NCBI RefSeq assembly: GCF_006716425.1
Contig: NZ_VFOZ01000001.1
Coordinates: 3,100,001 to 3,164,000, forward strand
Direction: 5' to 3'
DNA length: 64,000 nucleotides
Origin: Actinoallomurus bryophytorum
GTDB lineage: Bacteria; Actinomycetota; Actinomycetes; Streptosporangiales; Streptosporangiaceae
Part shown: piece after piece, positions 45,024 through 54,625 of the stretch
Layout of the letters: each line of letters starts with the position of its first letter
How positions within the stretch are numbered: the first letter of the stretch is position 1
The notes under the pieces: model-generated
Databases searched by the model: none
The model's input: only the letters and a program-made list of their open reading frames with translations
What the model was told of the DNA's origin: nothing
Made by a program: the position numbers and the translations under genes

Positions 45024-45149
45024 GTGGTGCACTGGCCGCTGCAGGCGCTCTACCTCGCCGAGGCGGCGCGCCGCCGGTGCCTGGCCGCGGGCGACCTGGT
45101 GGCGCCCTCCTGCCGCTACCGCCTGCTCGCGCCGCTGACGTCGACGTAG
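45024..45149 (+). pseudogene. Possible truncated gene end
   Basis: A frame of 41 residues beginning VVHWPLQALYLAEAARRRC and ending APLTST has almost only G/C in third positions. In the same frame upstream, separated by one TAA, is a further open stretch with VPYIRLWAWRPW. This looks like the interrupted 3' end of a gene. No family recognised; expression is doubtful. Confidence 0.25.
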
Positions 45150-45377
45150 CGGTCTTGGACGGATGTTCGGTTGCCGCCGGACGGGCAGGGGCATGAGCCT
45201 CAGCGGTCTTGGACGGATGTCTGGCTACCGCCGGACGTGCAGGGGCGTGGGCCATAGCGGCCTCGGACAGGTGTTCGGCTGTCGCCGGATGGGCGGGGGC
45301 TTGAGTGGGTTCGACCCGAGCCGGTGTCAGGCCCTTCCAAGGTGCGGATGGTCAGGCCGGCACGCCCCGGCGTGTGG

Positions 45378-46115
45378 TTACGGCAGTAGGACGTTCGCGG
45401 CTATGCCGGCTATGGCGGGGACGATTCCGAGAAGGACGAAGGCGGGGAGGAAGCAGAGCCCGAGCGGGGCCACGGCGCGTACACCGGCGGTGCGGGCTCG
45501 GGCGGAGGCCGCTGTCCGTGCGGTGCGTCGCTGGTCACGGGCGAGGCGGGCGAGGGTGGCGGCGACCGGCGCTCCGCCCGTGGCGGCCCGGGCGCCGGCC
45601 CTGCCCAGCGGCGCAAGGATCGGTTCGTTTGTCAGGCTGAGCCATTCCTCGACGGGGTCGGCGCCGAGACGGATGCGTGCGGCGATGGGCGCGAGTTCGC
45701 TGCCGAGTGGGCCGCCTACGGCGTCGGCGACGGCTTCGACGGACTCGTGCCATGCGCCGCCGCCCCTCAGGCAGGCGGCCAGCAGGTCGATGGCCATCGG
45801 TAGTTCGGCGAGGATGCGGGCTCGGCGGAGCCGGACCGATCGAGGTTCCAGTTTGGCGAGGATTCGTACGCATCCCACCGTGAGGAGGGCACCCGCTGTC
45901 CAGCCGACCGGACCGCCCACCAGTAGTGCGCAGACGAACCCGGCCAGTGCCCCGGTCGCCCAGCGCAACCGTGCATCCCGCTTCCCAGTCGGCTTCGCCA
46001 CCGATGCGTCGCGGCTGGGAAGCAGGCGGCTTAAGCGCGCCTGCGGGCCGTCGTCTGGGAAGGCCATGTAGGCGGCTACTCCGCAGCACAGGACGGTCAT
46101 CAGCGGCAGAATCAT
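45378..46115 (-). CDS. TadC-like pilus assembly membrane protein (T2SF domain)
   Basis: 245 aa. Membrane segments at the N-terminus and C-terminus (LGLCFLPAFVLLGIVPAIAG) flank the cytosolic T2SF domain (LPMAIDLLAACLRGGGAWHE, later LARLARDQRRTARTAAS). TadB/TadC form the inner-membrane platform on which the TadA ATPase acts. It is shorter than proteobacterial TadC, as in other actinobacterial loci (Rv3657c). It follows TadB after a 435-bp gap, so separate transcription is possible. Confidence 0.85.
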   Translation of the reverse strand: MILPLMTVLCCGVAAYMAFPDDGPQARLSRLLPSRDASVAKPTGKRDARLRWATGALAGFVCALLVGGPVGWTAGALLTVGCVRILAKLEPRSVRLRRARILAELPMAIDLLAACLRGGGAWHESVEAVADAVGGPLGSELAPIAARIRLGADPVEEWLSLTNEPILAPLGRAGARAATGGAPVAATLARLARDQRRTARTAASARARTAGVRAVAPLGLCFLPAFVLLGIVPAIAGIAANVLLP

Positions 46116-46550
46116 CGGCTACTTCCTGATGGCGGGCCGGCCGACAATGACAGCGGATGGGCTGGCATCGCGGCACGGCGAAGGCGTCGGCAGAGGGCGG
46201 CGGCGAAGGGGGGCCATCGAGTGGGCGGTAACGGATGTCGTACAGGCCATGGGCCGACGCCCCATGACGGATACGGCGGGCGCCATGTCGTGGAGTCTCG
46301 GAAGTCGTTTCCGGTGTGGCGTCCAGTGGGCTTGCTCAATGGCGCGGAGTTCCGGGAGTGGTTTCCCAAGCGACGTCCACCGGGCCCGCTCATTGGATCG
46401 CTTCCACCATCGTGGGCAGGGACGGTCGCTAGAGGTCTCTTCGTCGGCGCGGCTGCGAGTGCTTTCGGTGTCACAGACATAAGTGCTCCCGGAGGATGCC
46501 TTGTCGCTGTGATGGGGCGGCCTCATGAGCTCTTGGGTCTTCGGAGGCCG
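46116..46550. other. Gene-free gap between tadC and tadB with a 54-bp imperfect duplication
   Basis: No gene is convincing. Two neighbouring segments near 46295-46350 and 46350-46405 share CGGAAGTCGTTTCC/CGGGAGTGGTTTCC, GCGTCCAGTGGGC/ACGTCCACCGGGC and TTGCTCAATGG/CCGCTCATTGG, so they are a decayed tandem duplication. Such a gap is unusual inside a Tad gene run. Confidence 0.5.
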
Positions 46551-47312
46551 TCATCGGAGTCGCTCCGCCGCGGTGGCCAGGCGGGAGGTCCACCAGAGGC
46601 CCAGGATGTCGAGGCCGGAGCCGAGGCTGAGACACAGGGCGCCGGGCATGGTGGTGAACAGGAACTGCAGCGGTTTGGCGCCCAGAGCGGCGGCCATTCC
46701 CAGGCCGAGTATCGGTAGGCCGGCCAGCAGGCGTGCGGTGGCGCGGGGGCCGGACAGTTGGAGGGCGATCTCCTCGCGGTGGGATTGTTCGTCGCGTAGG
46801 GCTTCGGCCAGGCCTTCGATGACCGATGCCAGCATGCCGCCGCGGTCGACTCCGATTCGCCAGCAGCCGGCGAGTAGGCGCAGGCCGTCGCAGCCTTCTA
46901 CGGCCGATGCTCGGATCAGGGTCGCGATCACGTCCTCGGGGGCGGCGTCGGCGATGTCAGCCAGGCCGGGGAGGTTGGGCAGTACCGACGCGGCCTGGGC
47001 GAGTGCGGTGCCTGCGGGGCGGCCGGCGGTGAGTTCGGCGGCCGTACCGTCGCACAGCTCGATGACGGCGCTTTGACGGGCGGCGACGTGCCTCCGGCGT
47101 CGGCCCAGGGCACCGGGCAGCAGCCTCAGGCGTATGACCGCGGCTCTGGCGCGGGCCCACTGGGTCGAGGCCGGAGGCCTGGTGGATCCCGGGCGTCCGG
47201 AAGGCTCCTGTAGCGCGTGGAAGACGGTTGTGAGCCGGAGAGCGGCCGGTGGTGGCGACGACGCGACCCATACAGCGGCGAAGGCGCACCCGGCGGCCAG
47301 GATGATGATCAC
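46551..47312 (-). CDS. TadB-like pilus assembly membrane protein (T2SF domain)
   Basis: 253 aa. An N-terminal membrane segment (VIIILAAGCAFAAVWVASS) is followed by the T2SF cytosolic domain (IELCDGTAAELTAGRPAGTA, later WRIGVDRGGMLASVIEGLAE) and a C-terminal pair of membrane segments. GTG 47312 has GGAGG 6 nt upstream; the frame further upstream to 47453 overlaps the ATPase gene and is unlikely. It pairs with TadC as the inner-membrane core. Equivalent to Rv3658c. Confidence 0.83.
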   Translation of the reverse strand: MIIILAAGCAFAAVWVASSPPPAALRLTTVFHALQEPSGRPGSTRPPASTQWARARAAVIRLRLLPGALGRRRRHVAARQSAVIELCDGTAAELTAGRPAGTALAQAASVLPNLPGLADIADAAPEDVIATLIRASAVEGCDGLRLLAGCWRIGVDRGGMLASVIEGLAEALRDEQSHREEIALQLSGPRATARLLAGLPILGLGMAAALGAKPLQFLFTTMPGALCLSLGSGLDILGLWWTSRLATAAERLR

Positions 47313-47406
47313 CTCCGGCCTCCGGCGGCATCTGCCTGCACGGTCCGTACATCCCAGACCGCAGCGCGAGTGCGGTTGCCGGCCAGAATGCCGGGGGTGG
47401 GCGCGG

Positions 47407-48561
47407 TCATCTTGGATGTCCGGTGAGGCGTGACTGCAGGATCGGCATTCCACGGGCCTCGGTGATCAGGCCGTCGGGGTTGAACAGGACGGCGGGGATC
47501 ACCTTGACCAGTCCGTCGGGGCCTCGTTCGAAGACGCAGATCTCCGACACTCTCCGGCGGCCGGCCGGGGGTTCGCGTACGAGGTGGATGACGACGTCCA
47601 GGGCTGCCGCCAGTTGGCTGTGTACGGCGTCGCGGGTCAGGCCCGCGGCGCAGGCCAAGGCTTCCAGGCGTGCGGGTACGTCGGCGGGGGTGTTGGCGTG
47701 GATCGTCGCGCAGCCGCCCTCGTGGCCGGTGTTCAAGGCGGCAAGCAGGTCTACTACTTCTCCGCCTCTCACCTCGCCTACGACCAGGCGGTCCGGGCGC
47801 ATTCTGAGGGCCTGGCGTACCAGGTCGTGGAGGGTTACGCCGCCGGCTCCCTCCACGTTGGGTGGGCGGGACTCCAGGCCGACCACGTGCGGGTGGGCGG
47901 GGCGGAGTTCGGCGGAGTCCTCGACCAGGATCAGGCGTTCTCCCGGGTCGGCCAGGGACAGCAGGGAGGACAGGATCGTTGTCTTGCCCGACCCCGTGCC
48001 ACCGGTCACGAGGAAGGCGATGCGGGCGGCGACCAGGCCGCCGAGCAGAACGGCTCCGGCCGCCGGGATCGTGCCGGCCGCGACGAGCTCGTCCAGGGTG
48101 AAGGCGCGCCGTCTCGGTAGCCGCAGGGACAGGGCGGTGCCGGCGGAGGCGATCGGAGGCAGGACCGCGTGCAGGCGAACTCCGCCGGGCAGTCTCGCGT
48201 CGGCGTACGGGGCGGTGTCGTCCAGGCGGCGGCCCGCGACGGCGGCGAGGCGCTGAGCGAGCCGGCGTACGGAGGGCTCGTCGGCGAAACGTACCTCGGT
48301 CAGGCGCAGGCCGTCGCCCGCGTCCACCCAGACTTCGCCGGGGGCGTTGACCAGGACGTCGGTGACGTTCGGGTCGCGCAGGAGCGGCTCCAGTGGCCCG
48401 GCTCCCACGAGGTCGGCGCGTACCTCGTCGGCCAGGGACAGCACTTCCGTGTCGCCTAACATGCGGCCCTCCGCGCGTAGTGCGGCGGCGACCTGGGCCG
48501 TGGTCGGTGTCGCGCCGGCGCCGATGAGCCGGGCGCGTACGGCATCGGTCAGATCACTCAT
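47407..48561 (-). CDS. TadA/CpaF secretion ATPase
   Basis: 384 aa hexameric-type traffic ATPase. Walker A is GGTGSGKT (187-194), the Asp box lies in LILVEDSAEL, Walker B in RPDRLVVGEVRGGEV and the His box in NTGHEGGCATIHAN. The N-terminal domain (LLRDPNVTDVLVNAPGEVWV) is typical of CpaF. It powers assembly of the Flp-type filament with TadB/TadC. ATG 48561 follows GAGGAGAG. The very long frame upstream to 49362 overlaps the CpaE-like gene in another register. Equivalent to Rv3659c. Confidence 0.93.
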   Translation of the reverse strand: MSDLTDAVRARLIGAGATPTTAQVAAALRAEGRMLGDTEVLSLADEVRADLVGAGPLEPLLRDPNVTDVLVNAPGEVWVDAGDGLRLTEVRFADEPSVRRLAQRLAAVAGRRLDDTAPYADARLPGGVRLHAVLPPIASAGTALSLRLPRRRAFTLDELVAAGTIPAAGAVLLGGLVAARIAFLVTGGTGSGKTTILSSLLSLADPGERLILVEDSAELRPAHPHVVGLESRPPNVEGAGGVTLHDLVRQALRMRPDRLVVGEVRGGEVVDLLAALNTGHEGGCATIHANTPADVPARLEALACAAGLTRDAVHSQLAAALDVVIHLVREPPAGRRRVSEICVFERGPDGLVKVIPAVLFNPDGLITEARGMPILQSRLTGHPR

Positions 48562-48593
48562 TTGCTCTCCTCGGTCGTTGTCCGGTCGGCGGC

Positions 48594-49664
48594 TCAGCGT
48601 GCGGGTCTGGTGGAAAGGCGCGCCTGGGCGAGGCCGCCTAGGAAGCGGGTGCAGAACGCGTTGAGCGGTCCTCCGCCGCTGGGAGGCTCTCCGCGCTCGA
48701 TGGCGCCGGCCAGTCGTCGGTCGGCCGACATCACACCGGCCAGCGGGAGCCGCAATGATTCGGCGATGACGGCCGGTTTTAGGCCGCCCGGCGCGGGGCC
48801 GCGTACGACGAGGCGCAGGTCCCGGGTGTAGCGCCGGGCCATGTCGGCAACCCGGTCGGCGGCGACCGCCGCGCGTACCTCCGCGGGAACGACGATCAAG
48901 GTGACGTCGGCGGCGGTGAGGGCCTCCGCGCCGGCGTCGGTGATCTGGCGGGGCAGGTCGGCGACGACCAGGTCGTAGCCGCGGATGCCGGCGTCGAGCA
49001 CCGATCGCATTGTCTCGGCCGGCACCGGCTCGACCGCGCCGCGATGCCACGAGAGAACCGCGAGGCCCGCTCGCGTGGGCAGTGAGTCGTGTAACGCCGC
49101 GCTGCTCAGCCTGCCGCGGCGTTCGGAGTAGTCGGACCAGCGCGCGCCGGGCGCGCCCTCCGCACCCAGCACCAGGTCGATGCCGCCGCCGAGGGGGTCG
49201 CCGTCGATGAGGAGCGTACGCAGGCCACGCCCCGCGCCGGAGGCCGCCAGGGCGGCCGAGAGCACGCTGGCACCCGCACCGCCGCGGCCTCCGAGGACGC
49301 CGATGGTGGTCGCGCCGGCCGCGGCCGGCTCCGTCGCCGCCGCCATGCGTTCGACGAGCCATGCCTCGGCGTCGGGGAGAGGCGCTACGTCCTGGGCGCC
49401 GATGTCGACGGCCAGGCGGTAGACGCCGTCGACGTCCGGCTCCGATGTCGCCAGGATCACACCCGGCCGTCTCGGTGGGGCCCGATCGGCCAGCTCGGCG
49501 GACAGGTCCGGGCCGGCGATGACCAGTGCCGCGTCACGCCAGGCCGATCGGGCGCCTATGACATCGGAGGCGACATGCGCCTCGACGTCCGCCGCGGCGG
49601 CGAGACGGAGCAGGTCGTCGAGGAGCTCGGCGTCGGCGGAAACGATCAGAACGGCGGCTGACAT
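48594..49664 (-). CDS. Ssd/CpaE-like protein with degenerate Walker A
   Basis: 356 aa. The N-terminal 110 residues resemble a receiver-like domain; the rest is a MinD/CpaE fold (TTIGVLGGRGGAGASVL at about 119-135, LLIDGDPLGGGIDLVLG, and YDLVVADLPRQI). In the deviant Walker A (GGRGGAGAS) both usual lysines are absent, as also known for mycobacterial Ssd (Rv3660c), so ATP hydrolysis is doubtful. Ssd is linked to septum control; in this locus a TadZ-like localisation role is likely. It is the first gene of the Tad run. Confidence 0.85.
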   Translation of the reverse strand: MSAAVLIVSADAELLDDLLRLAAAADVEAHVASDVIGARSAWRDAALVIAGPDLSAELADRAPPRRPGVILATSEPDVDGVYRLAVDIGAQDVAPLPDAEAWLVERMAAATEPAAAGATTIGVLGGRGGAGASVLSAALAASGAGRGLRTLLIDGDPLGGGIDLVLGAEGAPGARWSDYSERRGRLSSAALHDSLPTRAGLAVLSWHRGAVEPVPAETMRSVLDAGIRGYDLVVADLPRQITDAGAEALTAADVTLIVVPAEVRAAVAADRVADMARRYTRDLRLVVRGPAPGGLKPAVIAESLRLPLAGVMSADRRLAGAIERGEPPSGGGPLNAFCTRFLGGLAQARLSTRPAR

Positions 49665-49720
49665 GGCATCTCCCTTGGTTCAGGGAAACGATGCGTCCGG
49701 ACCGTCCAGCCGCGAAAGGC

Positions 49721-49741
49721 CCATCCACAAGCTGTGGATAA
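49721..49741. promoter_or_regulatory. Head-to-head DnaA-box-like pair
   Basis: ATCCACA-AGC-TGTGGAT is a perfect dyad. The right arm extends to TGTGGATAA, the complement of the consensus DnaA box TTATCCACA; the left arm reads CCATCCACA. It lies 57 bp upstream of the Ssd start. It could equally be an operator for another regulator. Confidence 0.4.
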
Positions 49742-50288
49742 CTTGGTGCGCGCCGGGTCGATGACCAAAGTCCGTCACGATCACGAGCGCCATCGAAAAC
49801 CATCATCGCGGGATTGAGGCGGGGGCATGGGATCGGGGGACCCGCTTGGGGTTTGGGCTGGTTCGTGCCGGGTGGGGCGTGGCCGGGGAGCAGGATGGCG
49901 CGAGCGCGACGACGCAGACGCCGGGAGCACGAAGGCTTGGCCCGGACGCGAAGGCGCGGGCACGAAAGCGCGGAGCCGAAGGCGCGGATGGGACCTGCAG
50001 ACGCAGGCCCCGGAGACCCGGGATCCGGAGACGCAGGTCCCAGGGCCTGTCTCGAAGTCCTCGGTCTGGGCCGCCCGGTCTGGGCCCCGCCCCGTCTGGA
50101 GCCCTCCCGCCCGGGGGTGCCATCCCACTCTCATTGTCCAGCGGGAACAGCGGCGGGCGAAAGTAGAGCGGGGTTCTGTGGATAACCCCGGGCGGCGCTA
50201 CCCAGGCGGCGCTACACGGCAACAGCATGACTATGAGACAGACCCCAAGGGCGCGCGCCCCCGAAGGCCCGAGCCGAAGACTTCGTGA

Positions 50289-50378
50289 GTGTAGCGAGCG
50301 CGGGTGTAGCGAGCGCGGGTGTAGCGAGCACGGGTGTAGCGAGCACGGGTGTAGCGAGCACGGGTGTAGCGAGCGTAA
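50289..50378. repeat. 15-bp tandem array GTGTAGCGAGCRCGG
   Basis: Five nearly perfect units and one diverging unit (R is G in the first two, A in the next three). It is followed by related CGTAAGCGCGGTGAGCACAAG-like text. Period 15 keeps frames open on both strands, explaining spurious repetitive peptides. Confidence 0.85.
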
Positions 50379-50793
50379 GCGCGGTGAGCACAAGCGCGGT
50401 GAGCGCAAGCTAACGGGCCGGCACACCAGCCCGGCGGCTGAGGCCCGAGCGTCGAAACAAAAAATCAGCCAGCCAAGTACCCACAGCACTCATCTCGCGC
50501 CGCACAACACCCGCCCACCGTCAGGATCGCCTGATCGACCGCGGGCAGAGGAGCCCCCGAAGGCCCCCGAAGATGCCCGAGCTAGCGAAGAGGTGGCAGC
50601 TCGACGGGACCGTCCTGGCCAAGGCAGCGGAAACGGCCGTCACGACAGGCCACGCCCAAGCAGCGAACGCCCCACCCAGCCACCCCAAAAGACCGAGAAC
50701 CAGCAGCTCAATCCCCAGGAAGAGGGAAGCGACACCAACAGCCGGAACGCAGCGGCGAGATCACGCAGCGTCATTACCTACCACGGAAACGAG

Positions 50794-50826
50794 GCGACCC
50801 CCGCCGGGGGGGAGAGCGGGGGTCGC
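50794..50826. terminator. Strong hairpin in gene-free region
   Basis: A perfect 11-bp GC stem GCGACCCCCGC / GCGGGGGTCGC with an 11-nt G-rich loop. It immediately precedes a second hairpin with a T-tract, so it probably belongs to the same termination region. Confidence 0.6.
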
Positions 50827-50828
50827 CC

Positions 50829-50870
50829 GGGACGGTCCGGCTCTGGGGGGGTAGAGCCGGTCCCGTTTTT
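50829..50870 (+). terminator. Rho-independent terminator without an assigned gene
   Basis: GGGAC plus CCGGCTCT pair with AGAGCCGGTCCC (12-bp stem with a 3-nt bulge), followed by G and TTTTT. It has every mark of a plus-strand terminator, yet no plus-strand gene lies upstream within the window's gap, implying an unannotated transcript between about 49.7 and 50.8 kb. Confidence 0.75.
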
Positions 50871-51164
50871 CCGAGGAAGTCCGTTAGTCAACCTAAAACG
50901 CGGGCCGGGTCATCGTCAGCAAGAACGTATACCCGGCGTCCCTAGTGTATGCAGATTCGACATATGCTGCCCCATCGCGGAGCGTTGCGTCGAGTGGTGG
51001 TCTTTTTCAGGAACCACCGACGCCATCGCGAGCGTAAGCCATATCAGGACATATGCCACCTGAGTCACTCCGGGAACACCGATTGCAGCTCGCAGCGTAC
51101 CCGACCCTTCTGTAGACGAAGCCATGGTCCGCCCGGGTGACTCTGAGTAGCAGCCGCCAGGGAA

Positions 51165-51465
51165 GGAACGCAGCGCGGCAAGGGGCGGACGACCGTTGAC
51201 AACGCCCGCTCACGAGGCCGGGACGGAGGCCGGCACCCCCCGCCGTCACCCACCGGACGAGGGCTTGTCATCTGGGTGAATTCGGCGTAGACAGGTGTCA
51301 CGGACGAAGTGTCCGAGCACGGCAGCCGGGCACCCACGCGCGACCAGCCGCGGGAGGCGTGTCGAGACGGGCTTGACCCGATCCGACTGATCAGGTGCAC
51401 GCTTGGTAACCTGGTGTGACGTGACGGCGAACGGCGTTCCTACGGGAACGCCGTTCGCTTTAGTT
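51165..51465 (+). ncRNA. Candidate Ms1-like RNA-polymerase-binding RNA (5' end uncertain)
   Basis: Mycobacterial Ms1/MTS2823 (about 300 nt, binds core RNA polymerase) is encoded on the plus strand between Rv3660c/Rv3661 and Rv3662c; its Streptomyces relative scr3559 lies at the equivalent locus. Here the gap between the Ssd gene and the Fic-like gene is 1.8 kb with no protein gene, and ends in a 14-bp perfect terminator hairpin on the same strand. The 5' end is set only by the expected length; a promoter-like TTGTCA-N17-TAGACA at 51265-51293 would give a shorter RNA. Synteny is the main support; sequence similarity was not tested. Confidence 0.4.
51427..51465 (+). terminator. Exceptionally strong terminator
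   Basis: GCGAACGGCGTTCC-TACG-GGAACGCCGTTCGC is a perfect 14-bp stem with a tetraloop, followed by TTTAGTT. It lies 36 bp beyond the 3' end of the convergent Fic-like gene. No plus-strand protein gene precedes it, so it likely ends a noncoding RNA. Confidence 0.85.
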
Positions 51466-51501
51466 GCACATTCAATTGGGGCGAAACCCGGGCATTAGTG
51501 C

Positions 51502-52287
51502 TCATCTTCGCGTAAATGACTCGCATACCGCCAAGGTGTCCCGTGCCCCCAGTGCGGTGGCCTCCGCGCAGTGCCGTACCCATTGCACGACCCCCTCCTG
51601 CGTGCCGGACATATAGGCGAGGATCGCCGAGCGATAAGCGGAACCGAGTTCGACATGCCCGACTTCCGGCGCCACCAGCGACTTGGGATCGAACCCGCGG
51701 TCGACGAGCGTCAGCCGGACCGCCGCGCGCGCCACGAGTCCATCGCCCCAGCCGAACGGCCGCAGCGCCAGCAGTTCGCCCTGCGTGACCGCGGCGACGA
51801 CCAGGGCGGGCGCCGACGTCGGCACGGTGAGCAGGTCGCTCAGCGAGGACAGGCGGGCCGTCACCGTGGCCGGTGACGGCGCCGGCCCCAAGGACAGCGG
51901 ATCGCGCGCGGTAGAGCCGGACCGCGGCCGCCCCAGATCGTCGGCGTCGGCGCCGTCCGAAGCGGCGAACGCGTGCAGGCGGGCGAGCGCCTGGCGCGGT
52001 GCGTTGCGCCAGACGGCGGCGAGGGACCCGATCGCCTCCGACACCCGCAGCGCCCCGAGGACGAACGGATCGTTGACCAGAGCGCTCCGTACCTCCTCCA
52101 GCGGAGCCGAGACACCTTCCAGCGCCGCCGACGCGCGCGCACCGCGGAGCGCGGACTCGGCCGAGACCTCCGCGCTCTGCCGGCGCAGGATCCGGTGGCC
52201 GAGCAGCCGGTCCACCGACTCCCGCGCCTCCGAAACGGCCTCGCGTACCTCGGGCAGCCCTGCGACATGGGCAAATGGGTCGCTCAT
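51502..52287 (-). CDS. Degenerate Fic-like protein
   Basis: 261 aa, often labelled oxidoreductase in actinomycetes without evidence. Two landmarks match Fic proteins in the right order and spacing: RGARASAALEGVSAPLEEVR (48-67), like the Fic N-terminal helix with its S-x-x-x-E-G inhibitory motif, and RPFGWGDGLVARAAVRL (176-192), aligned with the Fic core HPFxDGNGRxxR. The catalytic His is Arg and the NGR phosphate loop is DGL, so AMPylation is not expected. Its position corresponds to Rv3662c. ATG 52287; divergent from acs. Confidence 0.7.
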   Translation of the reverse strand: MSDPFAHVAGLPEVREAVSEARESVDRLLGHRILRRQSAEVSAESALRGARASAALEGVSAPLEEVRSALVNDPFVLGALRVSEAIGSLAAVWRNAPRQALARLHAFAASDGADADDLGRPRSGSTARDPLSLGPAPSPATVTARLSSLSDLLTVPTSAPALVVAAVTQGELLALRPFGWGDGLVARAAVRLTLVDRGFDPKSLVAPEVGHVELGSAYRSAILAYMSGTQEGVVQWVRHCAEATALGARDTLAVCESFTRR

Positions 52288-52345
52288 TCGGATGACCCTA
52301 ATCTCTTTGCAGCAGGTACCCTTCGCGGGGTCCAGACCTGAACCG

Positions 52346-52371
52346 GTGACAAGTGCGCTGCCCCTTGTCAC
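52346..52371. promoter_or_regulatory. Candidate operator between Fic-like gene and acs
   Basis: GTGACAAG-N10-CTTGTCAC is a perfect 8-bp dyad, extended outward by CCG/CGG, 67 bp upstream of the acs start. The arms do not match the CRP consensus spacing. It probably binds a dimeric regulator of acetate metabolism, identity unknown. Confidence 0.55.
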
Positions 52372-52437
52372 TACCGGCATCGAACTGCTGGAGTGGGCTG
52401 TGACCTCCGACTCACCCATTGCCTGAAGGAGCGCATC

Positions 52438-54405
<1,968 letters not shown>

Positions 54406-54409
54406 GACA

Positions 54410-54451
54410 CCTGCGGGAGGGCGTGGCCGGTCGGCCGCGCCCTCCCGCAGG
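54410..54451 (+). terminator. Terminator after acs
   Basis: A perfect 14-bp stem CCTGCGGGAGGGCG / CGCCCTCCCGCAGG starts 5 bp after the acs stop. It lacks a clear T-tract, as is common in actinomycetes. Confidence 0.75.
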
Positions 54452-54625
54452 CGTTCCACGGCCGCCGCGCGGGAAACCGGGAGGGTCACGACGGGTGATC
54501 CCTGACAGGGCTAACCTCTGACAAGGCGGTCTTCCTCGCGTGCCCCCTTCGCCACGGTGGCGGCCGCCCCATCGCCTTTCAGGCCACCCGCCGGGGACGC
54601 GCTGCCCCGTACGGAGAGGAGAAAC

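Larger units (their letters stand above)
44829..45377. other. Gene-poor stretch with dispersed repeat copy B
   Basis: 549 bp between the pilin and tadC genes. It holds repeat copy B (44862-44928), a possible 41-codon plus-strand frame (45024-45149), and a segment (45155-45300) where GGATGTTCGGTTGCCGCCGG-like text recurs every 66 bp three times. Confidence 0.55.
49665..51164. other. Large gene-free region
   Basis: No gene is supported. Present are paired DnaA-box-like sites (49721-49741), another at 50177-50185 inside a GGGGTT/AACCCC hairpin, low-complexity GC-rich text, a 15-bp array (50289-50378) and two terminator-like hairpins (50794-50870). A plus-strand frame from 50227 to 51063 runs through the array with poor codon bias and is not taken as a gene. 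Confidence 0.55.

Noticed and set aside
50227-51063. A 278-codon plus-strand gene containing a repetitive Cys-Ser-Glu segment
   Set aside because: Codon positions show no G/C third-base preference, composition is low complexity, it runs through two terminator hairpins, and no ribosome site is seen.
52346-52371. CRP site upstream of acs
   Set aside because: GTGA and TCAC are present but 26 bp end to end, not the 16-bp CRP spacing, so I list it only as an unidentified operator.
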